NCBI GenBank assembly: GCA_947494715.1
Contig: CANLWG010000015.1
Coordinates: forward strand, 113,323 to 177,322
Source of the DNA: an uncultured Flavobacteriaceae bacterium
Lineage (GTDB): Bacteria; Bacteroidota; Bacteroidia; Flavobacteriales; Flavobacteriaceae
Direction of reading: 5' to 3'
DNA length: 64,000 nt
The notes beneath the pieces are model-generated. The model was not told the origin of the DNA, searched no databases, and was given only the letters and a program-made list of their open reading frames with translations. Every line of letters starts with the position of its first letter. Within the stretch, counting starts at the first letter, position 1. This document shows positions 56,723-64,000 of the stretch, one piece after another. The position numbers and the translations under genes were made by a program.

Positions 56723-58303
56723 ATGAAGAGAATCGCCGTAGTTACAATGGTATTGCTGGCCGGTACAATCCTTTGTTGGGTTGGTTGCTCATCAAAAGCA
56801 TCGAAAACTGTTGCAAAAAATGATGTCAAACCCAAAAGAACTAACATTATCTTAATAATGGGCGATGACCATGGCTGGGAAGAAACTGGGTACAATGGGC
56901 ATCCGTTTATCCAAACTCCAATACTTGACGAGATGGCAAAAAAGGGACTGGTTTTGAACCGGTTCTATTCTGCACATCCGAGTTGTTCCCCTACACGAGG
57001 AAGTATCATCACAGGGCGCCACCCCAATAGATATGGTACGTTTACACCAGGTTGGTCGATTAGGCCCGAAGAGATTTCCCTAGCCCAGCTTATCAAGGAC
57101 AAAGGCTACGCCACGGCCCACTTTGGAAAATGGCATTTGGGGCCTGTAAAAGCAACATCTCCGACCAACCCAGGGGCAATGGGATTTGATGCATGGGTAT
57201 CACATGACAATTTTTTTGAGATGGATCCCATACTTTCCAGAAACGGCGCTCCACCCATAAAAATAGAAGGGGAAGGGTCTGAAGTTATTGTTGATGAGAC
57301 GATTTCCTTTATCCACGACTCAAAAGAAAGGGACATCCCGTTTTTTACCGTTGTATGGTTCGGGTCGCCTCACGAACCGTATCAGGCTCGGCCAGAAGAT
57401 CTGGCACTCTATGAAAACCTTCCCGATAGTCTTAGTAATATGCTGGTAGGCTTAACATCTTTTAAAACAGGCACTCGGGTCAACAGGCCTTTGGATTCAG
57501 TGTTGCAAGAGCGCTTTGCGGAGATTACCGCCATGGATAGGGCCATTGGCAAATTAAGAGACTACCTAAAAAAGGAAGGGATAAGGGACAATACGCTCAT
57601 TTGGTATTGTGGTGACAATGGAATTCCCCCTAGCGGATTGTATAACTCTATGTTTCACGGTTTAAAGGGGACAGTGTACGAAGGGGGTACAAGAGTCCCG
57701 GGTATCATTGAATGGCCTGAAAAGATATCCAGACCCGGTATTTCGGATGTACATGGCGTAACTACGGACATCTTTACCACCCTTTCCGAAGTAGTTGGAT
57801 TTGAGCTGCCTGACCGACCCATGGACGGCATAAGTCTTATGCCAGCGATTAAGGGCGAAGTAAAAGCACGTTCCAAACCCGTCTGTTTCTGGAATTTCGA
57901 TATAACACACCTTACGGATACAGACCCGTATATTAATCCTGAATTACAAGTAGGGACTACCCCTTTGGTAAAAAAAGCTGGCAATACATTTACAAGAACC
58001 TTTAGAAATTTTCATCACAAAAAAATTGATGAAAAGGATTATTTGGGAAGTAGGGCCATTCTTGATAATCGCTATAAACTGGTCATTGCTGATCGTAACG
58101 GCGAACTTGCGAAGGAACTATATAATATCCGTGACGATCCCAGCGAAACGAATAACCTCATAGATAACTACCCCAATATTGCAATGGACCTGGAAAGACA
58201 AATGAAGGTGTGGCAACAGTCAGTGCTTGAAAGCTTGATGGAGAAGGATTACCAACTTCATAGGAATACCGAAAATCGAGAAGAAAGAAAAATTGATGAT
58301 TGA
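56723..58303 (+). CDS. Formylglycine-dependent sulfatase (S1 family), lipoprotein
   Basis: A 526-residue alkaline-phosphatase-fold sulfatase with lipobox WVGC. The metal site starts at IILIMGDDHGWEETGYNGH, and Cys88 in the maturation motif CSPTRGSIITGRH would be converted to formylglycine. Further family residues are FGKWHLGP, WFGSPHEPYQ and CGDNGIPPSG. It cleaves sulfate esters from a polysaccharide or oligosaccharide. It needs an FGE or anSME maturase, not encoded in this window. Sulfatases point to a marine sulfated glycan. It begins at the base following the esterase stop. Confidence 0.9.
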   Translation: MKRIAVVTMVLLAGTILCWVGCSSKASKTVAKNDVKPKRTNIILIMGDDHGWEETGYNGHPFIQTPILDEMAKKGLVLNRFYSAHPSCSPTRGSIITGRHPNRYGTFTPGWSIRPEEISLAQLIKDKGYATAHFGKWHLGPVKATSPTNPGAMGFDAWVSHDNFFEMDPILSRNGAPPIKIEGEGSEVIVDETISFIHDSKERDIPFFTVVWFGSPHEPYQARPEDLALYENLPDSLSNMLVGLTSFKTGTRVNRPLDSVLQERFAEITAMDRAIGKLRDYLKKEGIRDNTLIWYCGDNGIPPSGLYNSMFHGLKGTVYEGGTRVPGIIEWPEKISRPGISDVHGVTTDIFTTLSEVVGFELPDRPMDGISLMPAIKGEVKARSKPVCFWNFDITHLTDTDPYINPELQVGTTPLVKKAGNTFTRTFRNFHHKKIDEKDYLGSRAILDNRYKLVIADRNGELAKELYNIRDDPSETNNLIDNYPNIAMDLERQMKVWQQSVLESLMEKDYQLHRNTENREERKIDD

Positions 58304-58368
58304 AAGGCTTGTGCAATTGGCAACTCCTAGTTATAGGTTTTGGCTGGGTTTTATAAAAACACAATAAA

Positions 58369-59265
58369 ATGAACCAAATAGATATACGGAACGTACCCCT
58401 CCTGTATTTCAACATGAGTCTCCTAGGGCTATTGATTTCCTGTGGTTCCGCACAACCGAAATCAAATTCAAAATCGGATGGGGATGGTATTTCACTATTC
58501 AACGGAAAGGACTTAAAGGGCTGGTACACTTACCAAAGAAAACCTGAACTCACATCCGTGATAAAAGGCATGGACAGGGAGCATGGCGAATATGAGCGGC
58601 CCATAGGGTTGCATAAGGATCCGCTACGTGTATTTACGGTGGTACATGAGGATGGGAAACCTGCCATCCGTATTTCCGGTGAAGTATTCGGGGTTCTGGT
58701 AACCGAGCAAGAGTTTGAAAACTATCATCTGAGCATGGAGTTCAAGTGGGGCGTGAAAAAATATCCTCCGAGAAAGGATAAGAAACGGGATAGTGGTGTT
58801 CTTTATCATTCGGTAGGAAAAGAGGGTGTTCGGGGAGGCGCATGGATGCGTTCGGTAGAACTACAGGTTCAAGAAGGGGATGTAGGGGATTTATGGTGTG
58901 TAGATTCTACAACTGCACGCGTAAGAACCATACAATTGGAAAACAAAAAATTTCAATATCATCCTAGGGGAGAAATGCGATCTTTTGATATGAGAGAAGA
59001 TAGATTTTGCCAGAAATCTGAGGATTTTGAAAAAGAATTAGGGGAGTGGAACAGATTGGATATCTATGCCTATGACAGGGAAAGTGTGCATGTAATCAAT
59101 GGAAAAAAGAACATGCACTTAACGTATATTGGTCAAATCGTGAATGGTAAGATCCAGTCGCTGACCAGTGGAAAAATTCAGATTCAATCGGAGGGAGCAG
59201 AAGTGTTTTACCGGGATATTACGCTTAGTCCGATTGAAAAAATGCCGGATTTCAATCAGAAATAG
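58369..59265 (+). CDS. DUF1080 (3-keto-disaccharide hydrolase-like) lipoprotein
   Basis: A 298-residue exported protein with lipobox LISC. The DUF1080 jelly-roll begins LFNGKDLKGWYTYQ, followed by LSMEFKWGVKKYPPRKDKKRDSGVLYHS and AWMRSVELQVQEGDVGDLW, the segment that carries conserved Glu/Gln of the family. Some DUF1080 proteins hydrolyse 3-keto-glycosides; others bind sugars. Here its function is unknown. Last enzyme gene of the second PUL, 65 bp after the sulfatase. Confidence 0.82.
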   Translation: MNQIDIRNVPLLYFNMSLLGLLISCGSAQPKSNSKSDGDGISLFNGKDLKGWYTYQRKPELTSVIKGMDREHGEYERPIGLHKDPLRVFTVVHEDGKPAIRISGEVFGVLVTEQEFENYHLSMEFKWGVKKYPPRKDKKRDSGVLYHSVGKEGVRGGAWMRSVELQVQEGDVGDLWCVDSTTARVRTIQLENKKFQYHPRGEMRSFDMREDRFCQKSEDFEKELGEWNRLDIYAYDRESVHVINGKKNMHLTYIGQIVNGKIQSLTSGKIQIQSEGAEVFYRDITLSPIEKMPDFNQK

Positions 59266-60220
59266 AAGCGAAACACGGTAATTGACCACCTCGGAAAAAA
59301 TAGAGCTGGAATTCTAAAAAGGGAAATATTGGGACTTAACAAGATGAAAAAATCAATAATTGTACTTTTTTCCTTATAAGTAATCAAGAATATAGGGCCA
59401 ATTGTTTCGCTAAAGACTCTTACTTAAATGGCTTTTAAGAATTGTTAGTTGTTAGTTTGCAAAGAAGAGGAGTTTTGGGTTGAACTTTTATATACAAATG
59501 CACTCAGACCCCTTTTTAAATGAAATCCATCGTATATAAGGTTTGAAGTTGGACTAATGACCATAGGGAAAATGTATATGATTCTTTTAGTTTTTAAGTT
59601 ATAGATTGAGCCTTGAAACTAGAGGGCCTGCCGATGAGAAAATTGTTAAATAAATTAATATTTCGGCAATCCCTCCTTTAGTTAACTTTTTATACACTAT
59701 CGTAGCTTCCGAGCAAGTCTTTCCTACTCATAGAAACTTCAAAACAGGAAGCAAAATTTGAGCATGCAGAAGACCTCAATAGAAGCAAAACAACTTATTG
59801 ATTCCACAAAAGAAGAAGTGCCGCAAAGGGGCCATATAATGGAAATCTTTTTTTCATCGTATATGCCATTTTAAAAGAGTCCTATTCCCAGTCTCTTTTA
59901 ATAGTTTCGTTAATTCCCCTTTTATGGAACCTGATTCAGAAGGTATTTTTGCTGTTACGCTCAATTCATTCCCTTAACTCTCCATACCTGAAAAGAAGCT
60001 TCTTTCAAAGTTATGGGCACTTGCCAAAAAAAATATCTTGATTCTTGTGGAGAAATTTTTGTAAACATGGTATCCAGTTTTTTGTTAACTATTAGATACA
60101 TTTTAGGGTAAAGTCCGCTCGGTCAAAAATTCGACTTTCCGCTTTGTTCCACTTCCGTAGATTCCGTACTCTTCCCCATCTGTTTTGGCAATATCTCCAG
60201 TAACGCCACCATCACCCTTT

Positions 60221-60352
60221 TATTCGATAGCAAAAAAACAACACCCATTCTTGGTGACGGCATAAAGCCAGTCCCGCTGTTCACGGGGCTTTTTTATACG
60301 TCTTTCCCAAGCCTGGATATTGTAGGTGGTACGGCATCAAAAAAGGGTAACG
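60221..60352. repeat. Imperfect direct repeat, copy A
   Basis: About 130 bp similar in order and sequence to copy B at 62680-62806: shared stretches include CCATTCTTGG, GACGGCATAAA, TATACGTCTT, GGATATTGTA and GCATCAAAAAA. The two copies bracket the IS110 element and the cation exporter gene. Confidence 0.65.
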
Positions 60353-60463
60353 GCGGACGGCCTTTAGTTTTGTTCTATAGATGAAATCTATTATGGTTAT
60401 GATGTTGAAAAGAGGGGGTCCGGGGGAGACTCATAACCCACAACTTTGTTGATAAACTGAAAC

Positions 60464-60634
60464 AGGATAGGGAGAACCATAGCGACGGCGAGACATTGGG
60501 TCTTTATAGAATACTGGTCCCTATCCTTTTTCAACGATTTAAGGATATTTATATGGAATAGATTGAAAAAGGACAGGGTGAACTTCAGCGACGGCCAGGC
60601 TAATGGCCTTTATAGTGTATCAGTCCCTGTCCTT
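60464..60634 (+). ncRNA. Candidate IS110 bridge RNA: two covarying stem-loops
   Basis: Two tandem hairpins with the same design lie just upstream of the transposase. Unit 1 (60464-60527): 10-bp stem AGGATAGGGA/TCCCTATCCT, a 3-nt bulge, a 3-bp CCA/TGG stem, an internal loop with AGCGACGGC, and a terminal AGAC-GTCT stem with a 5-nt loop. Unit 2 (60569-60634): stem AAGGACAGGG/CCCTGTCCTT, bulge, ACT/AGT, the same AGCGACGGC, and an AGGC-GCCT terminal stem with a 5-nt loop. Differences between units keep base pairing, while the loop sequences AGCGACGGC and TTTATAG are conserved. IS110-group elements carry a bridge RNA in this position with two loops that recognise target and donor DNA, which fits. 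Confidence 0.7.
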
Positions 60635-60723
60635 GATAACCAGGTTGTCAGAACCATATAGGATTTTAGCCTTAGCTAGTAAAGGTCTTAGTTTAAGCAA
60701 CCTAATTAAACCCAAGTAAAAAT

Positions 60724-61713
60724 ATGGAAATTAAGGGGGTCATCGGAATCGATGTAAGTAAGCTGACATTGGATTGTTGTATCCATAAAAGTCAGGATTT
60801 CAGGGTATTCAAGAACGATTCTGGAGGTATCAAGAAGCTGATGGATTGGTCCTTGAAGAAGAGTAAAACGGATAAGGACAACCTGCTCTTTGTACTGGAG
60901 CATACGGGCCTTTATTCGGACCATTTGGTTCGATTGCTGGATGGACAGGGTTGCCTTTTGAACATTGTTTCCGGTCTCGAGGTAAAACGCTCGTTGGGCA
61001 TTACAAGGGGAAAGGATGACAGGACGGATGCGAAACGGCTGGCACTTTACGGATATCGTACAAGGGAGGAAGTCCTTCCGAACAAGATGCCCAGTTCTAC
61101 ATTGGCGAGGCTAAAACGGCTGATGTCCATGCGCAGGAAGTTGGTCGGCCAACGAGCCGGGCACATGGCTACGCTAAGGGAGCAAAAAAGGGTGCTGGAA
61201 GAAGATCCTTTGTTGTTCTGGGTACAGGAAGATGTGATCGACCTATTGACCTGGAGGATCAAAGACCTTGAGCGGGAGATGGATAAACTGATACAAGGGG
61301 ACATGGAACTCAAACGGATCTTGGCATTGTTGACCGGGATCAAGGGTATCGGTAAGGTAACGGCCCGTTTCATGATCGTCCATACCGTAGGGTTCACTTC
61401 TTTTGCTACCTGGCGAAAATTTGCATCATACTGTGGCATAGCCCCCTTTCCACATACTTCCGGCACGAGTGTGAGGGGAAGGACAAAGGTCAGTAGATTG
61501 GCAAACAGGGAAGGAAAGGCCCTGTTGCACCAATGTTCCCTATCTGCCATAAAGTGCAACCCGGAAATGAAGGCCTATTATGAACGTAGACTTACGATAG
61601 GAAAGAGCAAGATGAGCACGCTTAACATCATCAGGAACAAATTGGTGGCCAGGGCGTTTGCAGTAGTATTCAGGGGCACTCCCTATGTCAATACGATGGG
61701 ATATGCCGGTTGA
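60724..61713 (+). CDS. IS110-family DEDD transposase (serine-dependent recombinase)
   Basis: A 329-residue transposase. The N-terminal RuvC-like DEDD domain contains VIGIDVSKLTLDCCIH, LLFVLEHTGLYSDHLVRLL and TRGKDDRTDAKRLALYG, giving the acidic residues. The C-terminal Transposase_20 domain has GIKGIGKVTARFMIV and FASYCGIAPFPHTSGTSVRG, whose Ser is in the region of the catalytic serine in this family, and it ends with NIIRNKLVARAFAVV. Length is normal and the frame is intact, so the element could be active. It is preceded by the candidate bridge RNA, as expected for the group with a long left end. Confidence 0.92.
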   Translation: MEIKGVIGIDVSKLTLDCCIHKSQDFRVFKNDSGGIKKLMDWSLKKSKTDKDNLLFVLEHTGLYSDHLVRLLDGQGCLLNIVSGLEVKRSLGITRGKDDRTDAKRLALYGYRTREEVLPNKMPSSTLARLKRLMSMRRKLVGQRAGHMATLREQKRVLEEDPLLFWVQEDVIDLLTWRIKDLEREMDKLIQGDMELKRILALLTGIKGIGKVTARFMIVHTVGFTSFATWRKFASYCGIAPFPHTSGTSVRGRTKVSRLANREGKALLHQCSLSAIKCNPEMKAYYERRLTIGKSKMSTLNIIRNKLVARAFAVVFRGTPYVNTMGYAG

Positions 61714-61732
61714 AGCATCTTGCTTCGTTCGG

Positions 61733-62524
61733 TCACCGTCCGAATTTCAATATTCGGACAGCTCCCTGTACGACCAGGACAAAAACGATGGCACCTATTA
61801 TGAGGTCGGGCCTGTTGGAGTCCAGCCAGTTCACCAATAGTCCTGCAGTGATTACCCCCAGATTGATGATTACATCGTTGGAGGTAAAAATCATACTGGC
61901 CTTCATATGTGCCTCATCGCTCTTGGATTTTTGAAGGAGATAGAGACAGATTCCGTTCGCCATAAGCGCGAAAATGGACACGACGACCATTGTCGAAAAA
62001 TCGGGAAGCCTTTCAGCCCCGAAAAAACGCCTCAATACTTCGGCAAAGCCAATTATGGCCAGGATAATCTGGAAATACCCGGCCAGGCGCGCTATCCTTT
62101 TCTTTCTTACTAGCGTTCCCCCAACGGCGAAAAGGCTGATTCCGTAAACGAAGGAGTCCGCCAACATATCCAAGCTGTCCGCTACAAGGCCCATCGACCC
62201 TGAGAGGATGCCTGTGGCCATCTCGATAAGAAAGAAGGCGAAATTGATTCCAAGGACCGTCCAGAGCAGTTTTTTTTGCCCTGAGCTTTCCTCAAAGGCC
62301 ATATCATTGGCCTCCTCGGTCGATATTATTTTCGCGCCCAATCCCAGTTCCAGTATCGAATCCTCAATCCGTTCGTACTCACCGTCATGGTAGACAAATA
62401 ATCTCCTGTTGGGAATATCGAAATCCAAGTGGGCGATGGACCGAATCCCATCCAGCTTCATCCGTATCAGGTTCTCCTCTGAAGGACAGTCCATCTTGGC
62501 AATGTTGAAAAGGGTTTTCTGCAT
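61733..62524 (-). CDS. CDF-family cation efflux protein with N-terminal metal-binding domain
   Basis: A 263-residue protein. The N-terminal about 70 residues form an HMA-like domain (IAKMDCPSEENLIRMKLDGI) with a single Cys rather than CxxC. The CDF transporter part starts near residue 88 with hydrophobic helices and the metal-site motif GLVADSLDMLADSFVYG in helix 2, and a partner Asp in TSNDVIINLGVI in helix 5. Such exporters of divalent cations (zinc, cobalt, cadmium) are common cargo of Bacteroidota integrative elements. Its stop lies 20 bp from the IS110 transposase stop in convergent orientation. The C-terminal cytoplasmic domain is absent, giving a short form. Confidence 0.82.
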   Translation of the reverse strand: MQKTLFNIAKMDCPSEENLIRMKLDGIRSIAHLDFDIPNRRLFVYHDGEYERIEDSILELGLGAKIISTEEANDMAFEESSGQKKLLWTVLGINFAFFLIEMATGILSGSMGLVADSLDMLADSFVYGISLFAVGGTLVRKKRIARLAGYFQIILAIIGFAEVLRRFFGAERLPDFSTMVVVSIFALMANGICLYLLQKSKSDEAHMKASMIFTSNDVIINLGVITAGLLVNWLDSNRPDLIIGAIVFVLVVQGAVRILKFGR

Positions 62525-62679
62525 AAATTATTGTTACGACAGTGTTGTAAAATTACCGATTCGGGAAGAGGGTTCAAAACGGTTCTCCTTAACGCATTTT
62601 GTGCCATTGCTTTGAAGCGGGCCCTCTTCATCAATAGGTGTTCGACTTGCCCGGACGTCCATATAGCACAGTACCTTTT

Positions 62680-62806
62680 TTTGGATAGCGAAAAAACAAC
62701 ATCCATTCTTGGACGACGGCATAAATCGTTGCGCTACGCTCCACTATTTATACGTCTTACCAAGCTTGGATATTGTACGATCATTTGCATCAAAAAAAGG
62801 TAATGT
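62680..62806. repeat. Imperfect direct repeat, copy B
   Basis: Counterpart of copy A at 60221-60352. It lacks the terminator-like CG hairpin of copy A, having GCGCTACGCTCC instead, but keeps flanking blocks in order. It precedes the small ORF repeats and ssb. Confidence 0.65.
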
Positions 62807-62815
62807 GAGGGCTCT

Positions 62816-62930
62816 ATGGGAAGTAAGTCGAAAACAGATAAAGATGAAATCGAATCCACTACAAAAAATCGCAACGGCACAAAAGAATCAAAAAAAGGAA
62901 AATGCTCAGGATATAATAAGTATGTCGATT
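62816..62930 (+). pseudogene. Frameshifted copy of the 44-residue basic protein gene
   Basis: It begins ATGGGAAGTAAGTCG like the intact copy at 63000, encoding MGSKSKTDKDE. The homologous C-terminal part (KKENAQDIIS) continues in a different frame, so at least one indel separates the halves. It is therefore a broken duplicate of the 63000-63134 ORF. Confidence 0.6.
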
Positions 62931-62999
62931 TTTTCTTATTGGGCGGATTCGATAGAAAAAATTTATGGGGAAAGATTTGGATTTACCATAGGATACACT

Positions 63000-63134
63000 A
63001 TGGGAAGTAAATCAAAAACAAAAAAGATGAAATCGTACGGAATCGACAAAAAGGAAGCAGAACAAAAGTTAAAAAATCAAAAAAGGGAAAACGCTCCGGA
63101 TATAATAAGTAAATCCCTGTCAGCCGTAGGCTGA
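63000..63134 (+). CDS. Small basic hypothetical protein (44 residues)
   Basis: Starts at ATG 63000 and encodes MGSKSKTKKMKSYGIDKKEA and ends with KRENAPDIISKSLSAVG. It is lysine-rich and hydrophilic with no known domain that I can name. A broken copy lies 184 bp upstream, which supports it as a real unit rather than chance. It precedes ssb by about 60 bp in what looks like a conjugative-element region. The longer track ORF 62709-63134 joins both repeats and is not likely to be a real gene. Confidence 0.5.
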   Translation: MGSKSKTKKMKSYGIDKKEAEQKLKNQKRENAPDIISKSLSAVG

Positions 63135-63197
63135 GATTTTAAAAGCTGTCCGAGGGTCGGGCGGTCATATAGTTAATAATTCTAAATTTTTTCAATT

Positions 63198-63551
63198 ATG
63201 AGTAATCTAAGGAACAAAGTACAATTGATCGGCAACGTGGGGAACGAGCCCGAAATGACCGTTTTGGAAAGCGGTAAAAAACTGATCCGTTTTTCATTGG
63301 CAACCAACGAGAACTACAAGAACGCCAAGGGCGAGAAAGTACAGAGCACGGACTGGCACAACATGGTCGCTTGGAACAAGACCGCCGAGATCATCGAGAA
63401 GTATGCGGGTAAAGGAAAAGAGATTGCCGTGGAAGGCAAATTGACCTCTAGAAGTTATGAGACCAAGGAAGGTGAAAAGCGATACATCACGGAAGTGATT
63501 ATTAGCGAGGTCTTGTTATTGGGTGCCAAGAACGAAAACAAGGCGGCCTAA
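63198..63551 (+). CDS. ssb: Single-stranded DNA-binding protein
   Basis: A 117-residue SSB with an OB fold: NKVQLIGNVGNEPEM at the start, FSLATNENYKNAKGEKVQSTDWHNMVAWNKTAEIIEKY and GKEIAVEGKLTSRSYETKEGEKRYITEVI. The long acidic C-terminal tail of the housekeeping SSB is missing; the protein ends GAKNENKAA. That is typical of SSB copies carried by mobile elements in Bacteroidota. A hairpin terminator follows directly. Confidence 0.93.
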   Translation: MSNLRNKVQLIGNVGNEPEMTVLESGKKLIRFSLATNENYKNAKGEKVQSTDWHNMVAWNKTAEIIEKYAGKGKEIAVEGKLTSRSYETKEGEKRYITEVIISEVLLLGAKNENKAA

Positions 63552-63572
63552 TATGTTGACCATTTAAAAAGT

Positions 63573-63612
63573 AAAGAGGGCATCTCTCGCAAAAGTTCTG
63601 CCCTCTTTTTCA
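63573..63612 (+). terminator. Rho-independent terminator after ssb
   Basis: Perfect 10-bp inverted repeat AAAGAGGGCA / TGCCCTCTTT with a 16-nt loop, followed by further T residues. It lies 22 bp after the ssb stop. Confidence 0.82.
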
Positions 63613-63639
63613 TTATCAAACTCTTTAAAAAGTATAACA

Positions 63640-63954
63640 ATGAAGAACAAAGTTAACGAAATTCAAGTAAGCTATAGGGAAAGGATCCCGGCCACCTTTT
63701 GGCATAAGATCAATTCATCCCAAGATGCCGCCGATCTTCTTTACGGGCATTGGGACAAAAGTACGATCCAAGTACATGAATCCTTTAAGGTGGTGCTATT
63801 GAACAACAACAATAAAGTGAAGGGTATCTACCAACTCTCAAAGGGCGGGATCACGGCTACTGTTATCGATATGCGTATCCTTTTTGCAGTGGTCCTAAAA
63901 TCATTATCGGTCGCCATTATACTGACCCATTATGTAGAGTGTAAGATTATGTAG
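63640..63954 (+). pseudogene. RadC-like JAB-domain protein, truncated
   Basis: The first about 95 residues match the start of the RadC/JAB domain proteins common on mobile elements: KINSSQDAADLLYGHWDKST, ESFKVVLLNNNNKVKGIYQLSKGG and AVVLKSLSVAIILTH. At the point where the metal-binding HNHPSG motif should follow, the frame reads HYVECKIM and stops. The protein thus lacks its JAB catalytic site. The junction coincides with the tandem TGTAGAGT repeats at 63933, suggesting an inserted element. The window ends before the other side can be seen. Confidence 0.75.
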
Positions 63955-64000
63955 AGTAAATCCCCTAAACCCTTGTCATTAATAAGAAGAGTTTAAAATT
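63931..64000. mobile_element. Possible left end of an inserted element within radC-like gene
   Basis: TGTAGAGT occurs twice (63933-63940 and 63950-63957), 17 nt apart, right where homology to RadC-like proteins stops. Repeated short blocks at an end are seen in some IS families, for example IS21-like elements. Only 70 bp are visible, so family and even the insertion itself are uncertain. Confidence 0.35.

Larger units (their letters stand above)
59266..60719. other. 1.45-kb gene-poor region at the junction of PUL and mobile DNA
   Basis: No credible coding sequence was found; short AT-rich frames are interrupted by stops. Two signals stand out. At about 60221-60352 is a copy of the imperfect direct repeat described separately, containing the hairpin AGTCCCG/CGGGGCT followed by a T run (60270-60295), which looks like a terminator. 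At 60464-60634 lie two structured RNA units that belong to the IS110 element. The 59300-60100 part may be decayed mobile-element sequence. Confidence 0.5.
60440..61732 (+). mobile_element. IS110-family insertion sequence (ends approximate)
   Basis: The element comprises the non-coding left region with structured RNA and the single DEDD transposase gene. IS110-group elements lack long terminal inverted repeats, so ends cannot be read from one copy; the right end probably lies just after the transposase stop, at or before the stop of the convergent CDF gene. The left end is somewhere in 60380-60460. Confidence 0.65.

Noticed and set aside
61047-61559. 170-residue minus-strand ORF inside the IS110 transposase
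   Set aside because: It is the antisense shadow of a well-conserved transposase frame.
62709-63134. 141-residue ORF spanning both small repeats
   Set aside because: Its first part runs through repeat B and a frameshifted copy; only the last 44 codons correspond to a plausible gene.
1-64000. CRISPR arrays, rRNA and tRNA genes
   Set aside because: No regularly spaced repeats and no recognisable tRNA or rRNA sequences were found on reading through the window.

Overview
The window comes from a Bacteroidota chromosome, most likely a marine member of the Flavobacteriaceae. The evidence is two SusC/SusD pairs, an ECF-sigma/FecR/SusC relay, many lipoproteins with a terminal Cys lipobox, promoter boxes of the Bacteroidota type TAnnTTTG, a Bacteroides-type transketolase, and a formylglycine sulfatase beside carbohydrate-active enzymes. 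The left two thirds is dense accessory carbohydrate metabolism. The last 3-4 kb is mobile-element DNA.

Layout. 1-2451: 3' part of an FG-GAP/ASPIC surface protein. 2.6-6.4 kb: a divergent pair of exported sugar-handling units (DUF4432 epimerase-like lipoprotein plus exported TIM-barrel protein; FAD-linked alditol/aldonolactone oxidase). 6.4-15.0 kb: SusC, SusD and a large FG-GAP/ASPIC lipoprotein. 15.5-16.2 kb: FCD-type GntR regulator. 17.1-25.5 kb: an eight-gene minus-strand operon (DMT transporter, TIM-barrel protein, MmsA, SMP-30 lactonase, Zn-alcohol dehydrogenase, SDR, transketolase-like enzyme, cupin). 25.9-29.0 kb: ThuA-like lipoprotein and PQQ dehydrogenase with a cytochrome c domain. 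29.7-32.3 kb: OiaC-like, ApnO-like and Gfo/Idh enzymes. 40.0-32.3 kb (minus): GH140 apiosidase, ribose-type ABC importer and ApnL-like lactonase. 40.4-46.3 kb (plus): transketolase, AraB-like kinase, AraD-like epimerase and a second GH140-like protein. 46.5-59.3 kb: a second PUL with sigma factor, FecR, SusC with STN domain, SusD, raffinose-synthase-type GH36, SGNH/CE6-type acetylesterase, sulfatase and DUF1080 protein. 59.3-64 kb: a gene-poor stretch, an IS110-family element with a probable structured RNA, a CDF cation exporter, degenerate repeats, ssb and a broken radC-like gene.

Central interpretation. The 28-46 kb block reads as a D-apiose utilisation locus. GH140 enzymes release the branched pentose apiose from pectins. 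The other genes resemble D-apionate pathway enzymes: ApnL lactonase, ApnO oxidoisomerase and OiaC decarboxylase, which would give L-erythrulose. A kinase, an epimerase and a transketolase could then bring the C4 ketose into the pentose phosphate pathway. The ApnL-like protein carries a lipoprotein signal and is co-encoded with an ABC importer. Two exported redox enzymes (PQQ and FAD types) are in the same putative regulon. I infer that apiose may be oxidised and delactonised outside the cytoplasm and imported as apionate. Apiose-rich pectin of seagrass is a plausible natural substrate for a marine organism, but that is inference.

Regulation. A palindrome TTGTATACAA recurs in at least five intergenic promoter regions (4944, 15177, 15448, 25701, 29625), with variants at 29004-29031 and 40171-40183. 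Near most of them lies a TAnnTTTG box. The GntR regulator encoded at 15536-16207 is the obvious candidate to bind them, tying the SusCD unit, the oxidative operon, the exported oxidases and the apiose genes into one regulon.
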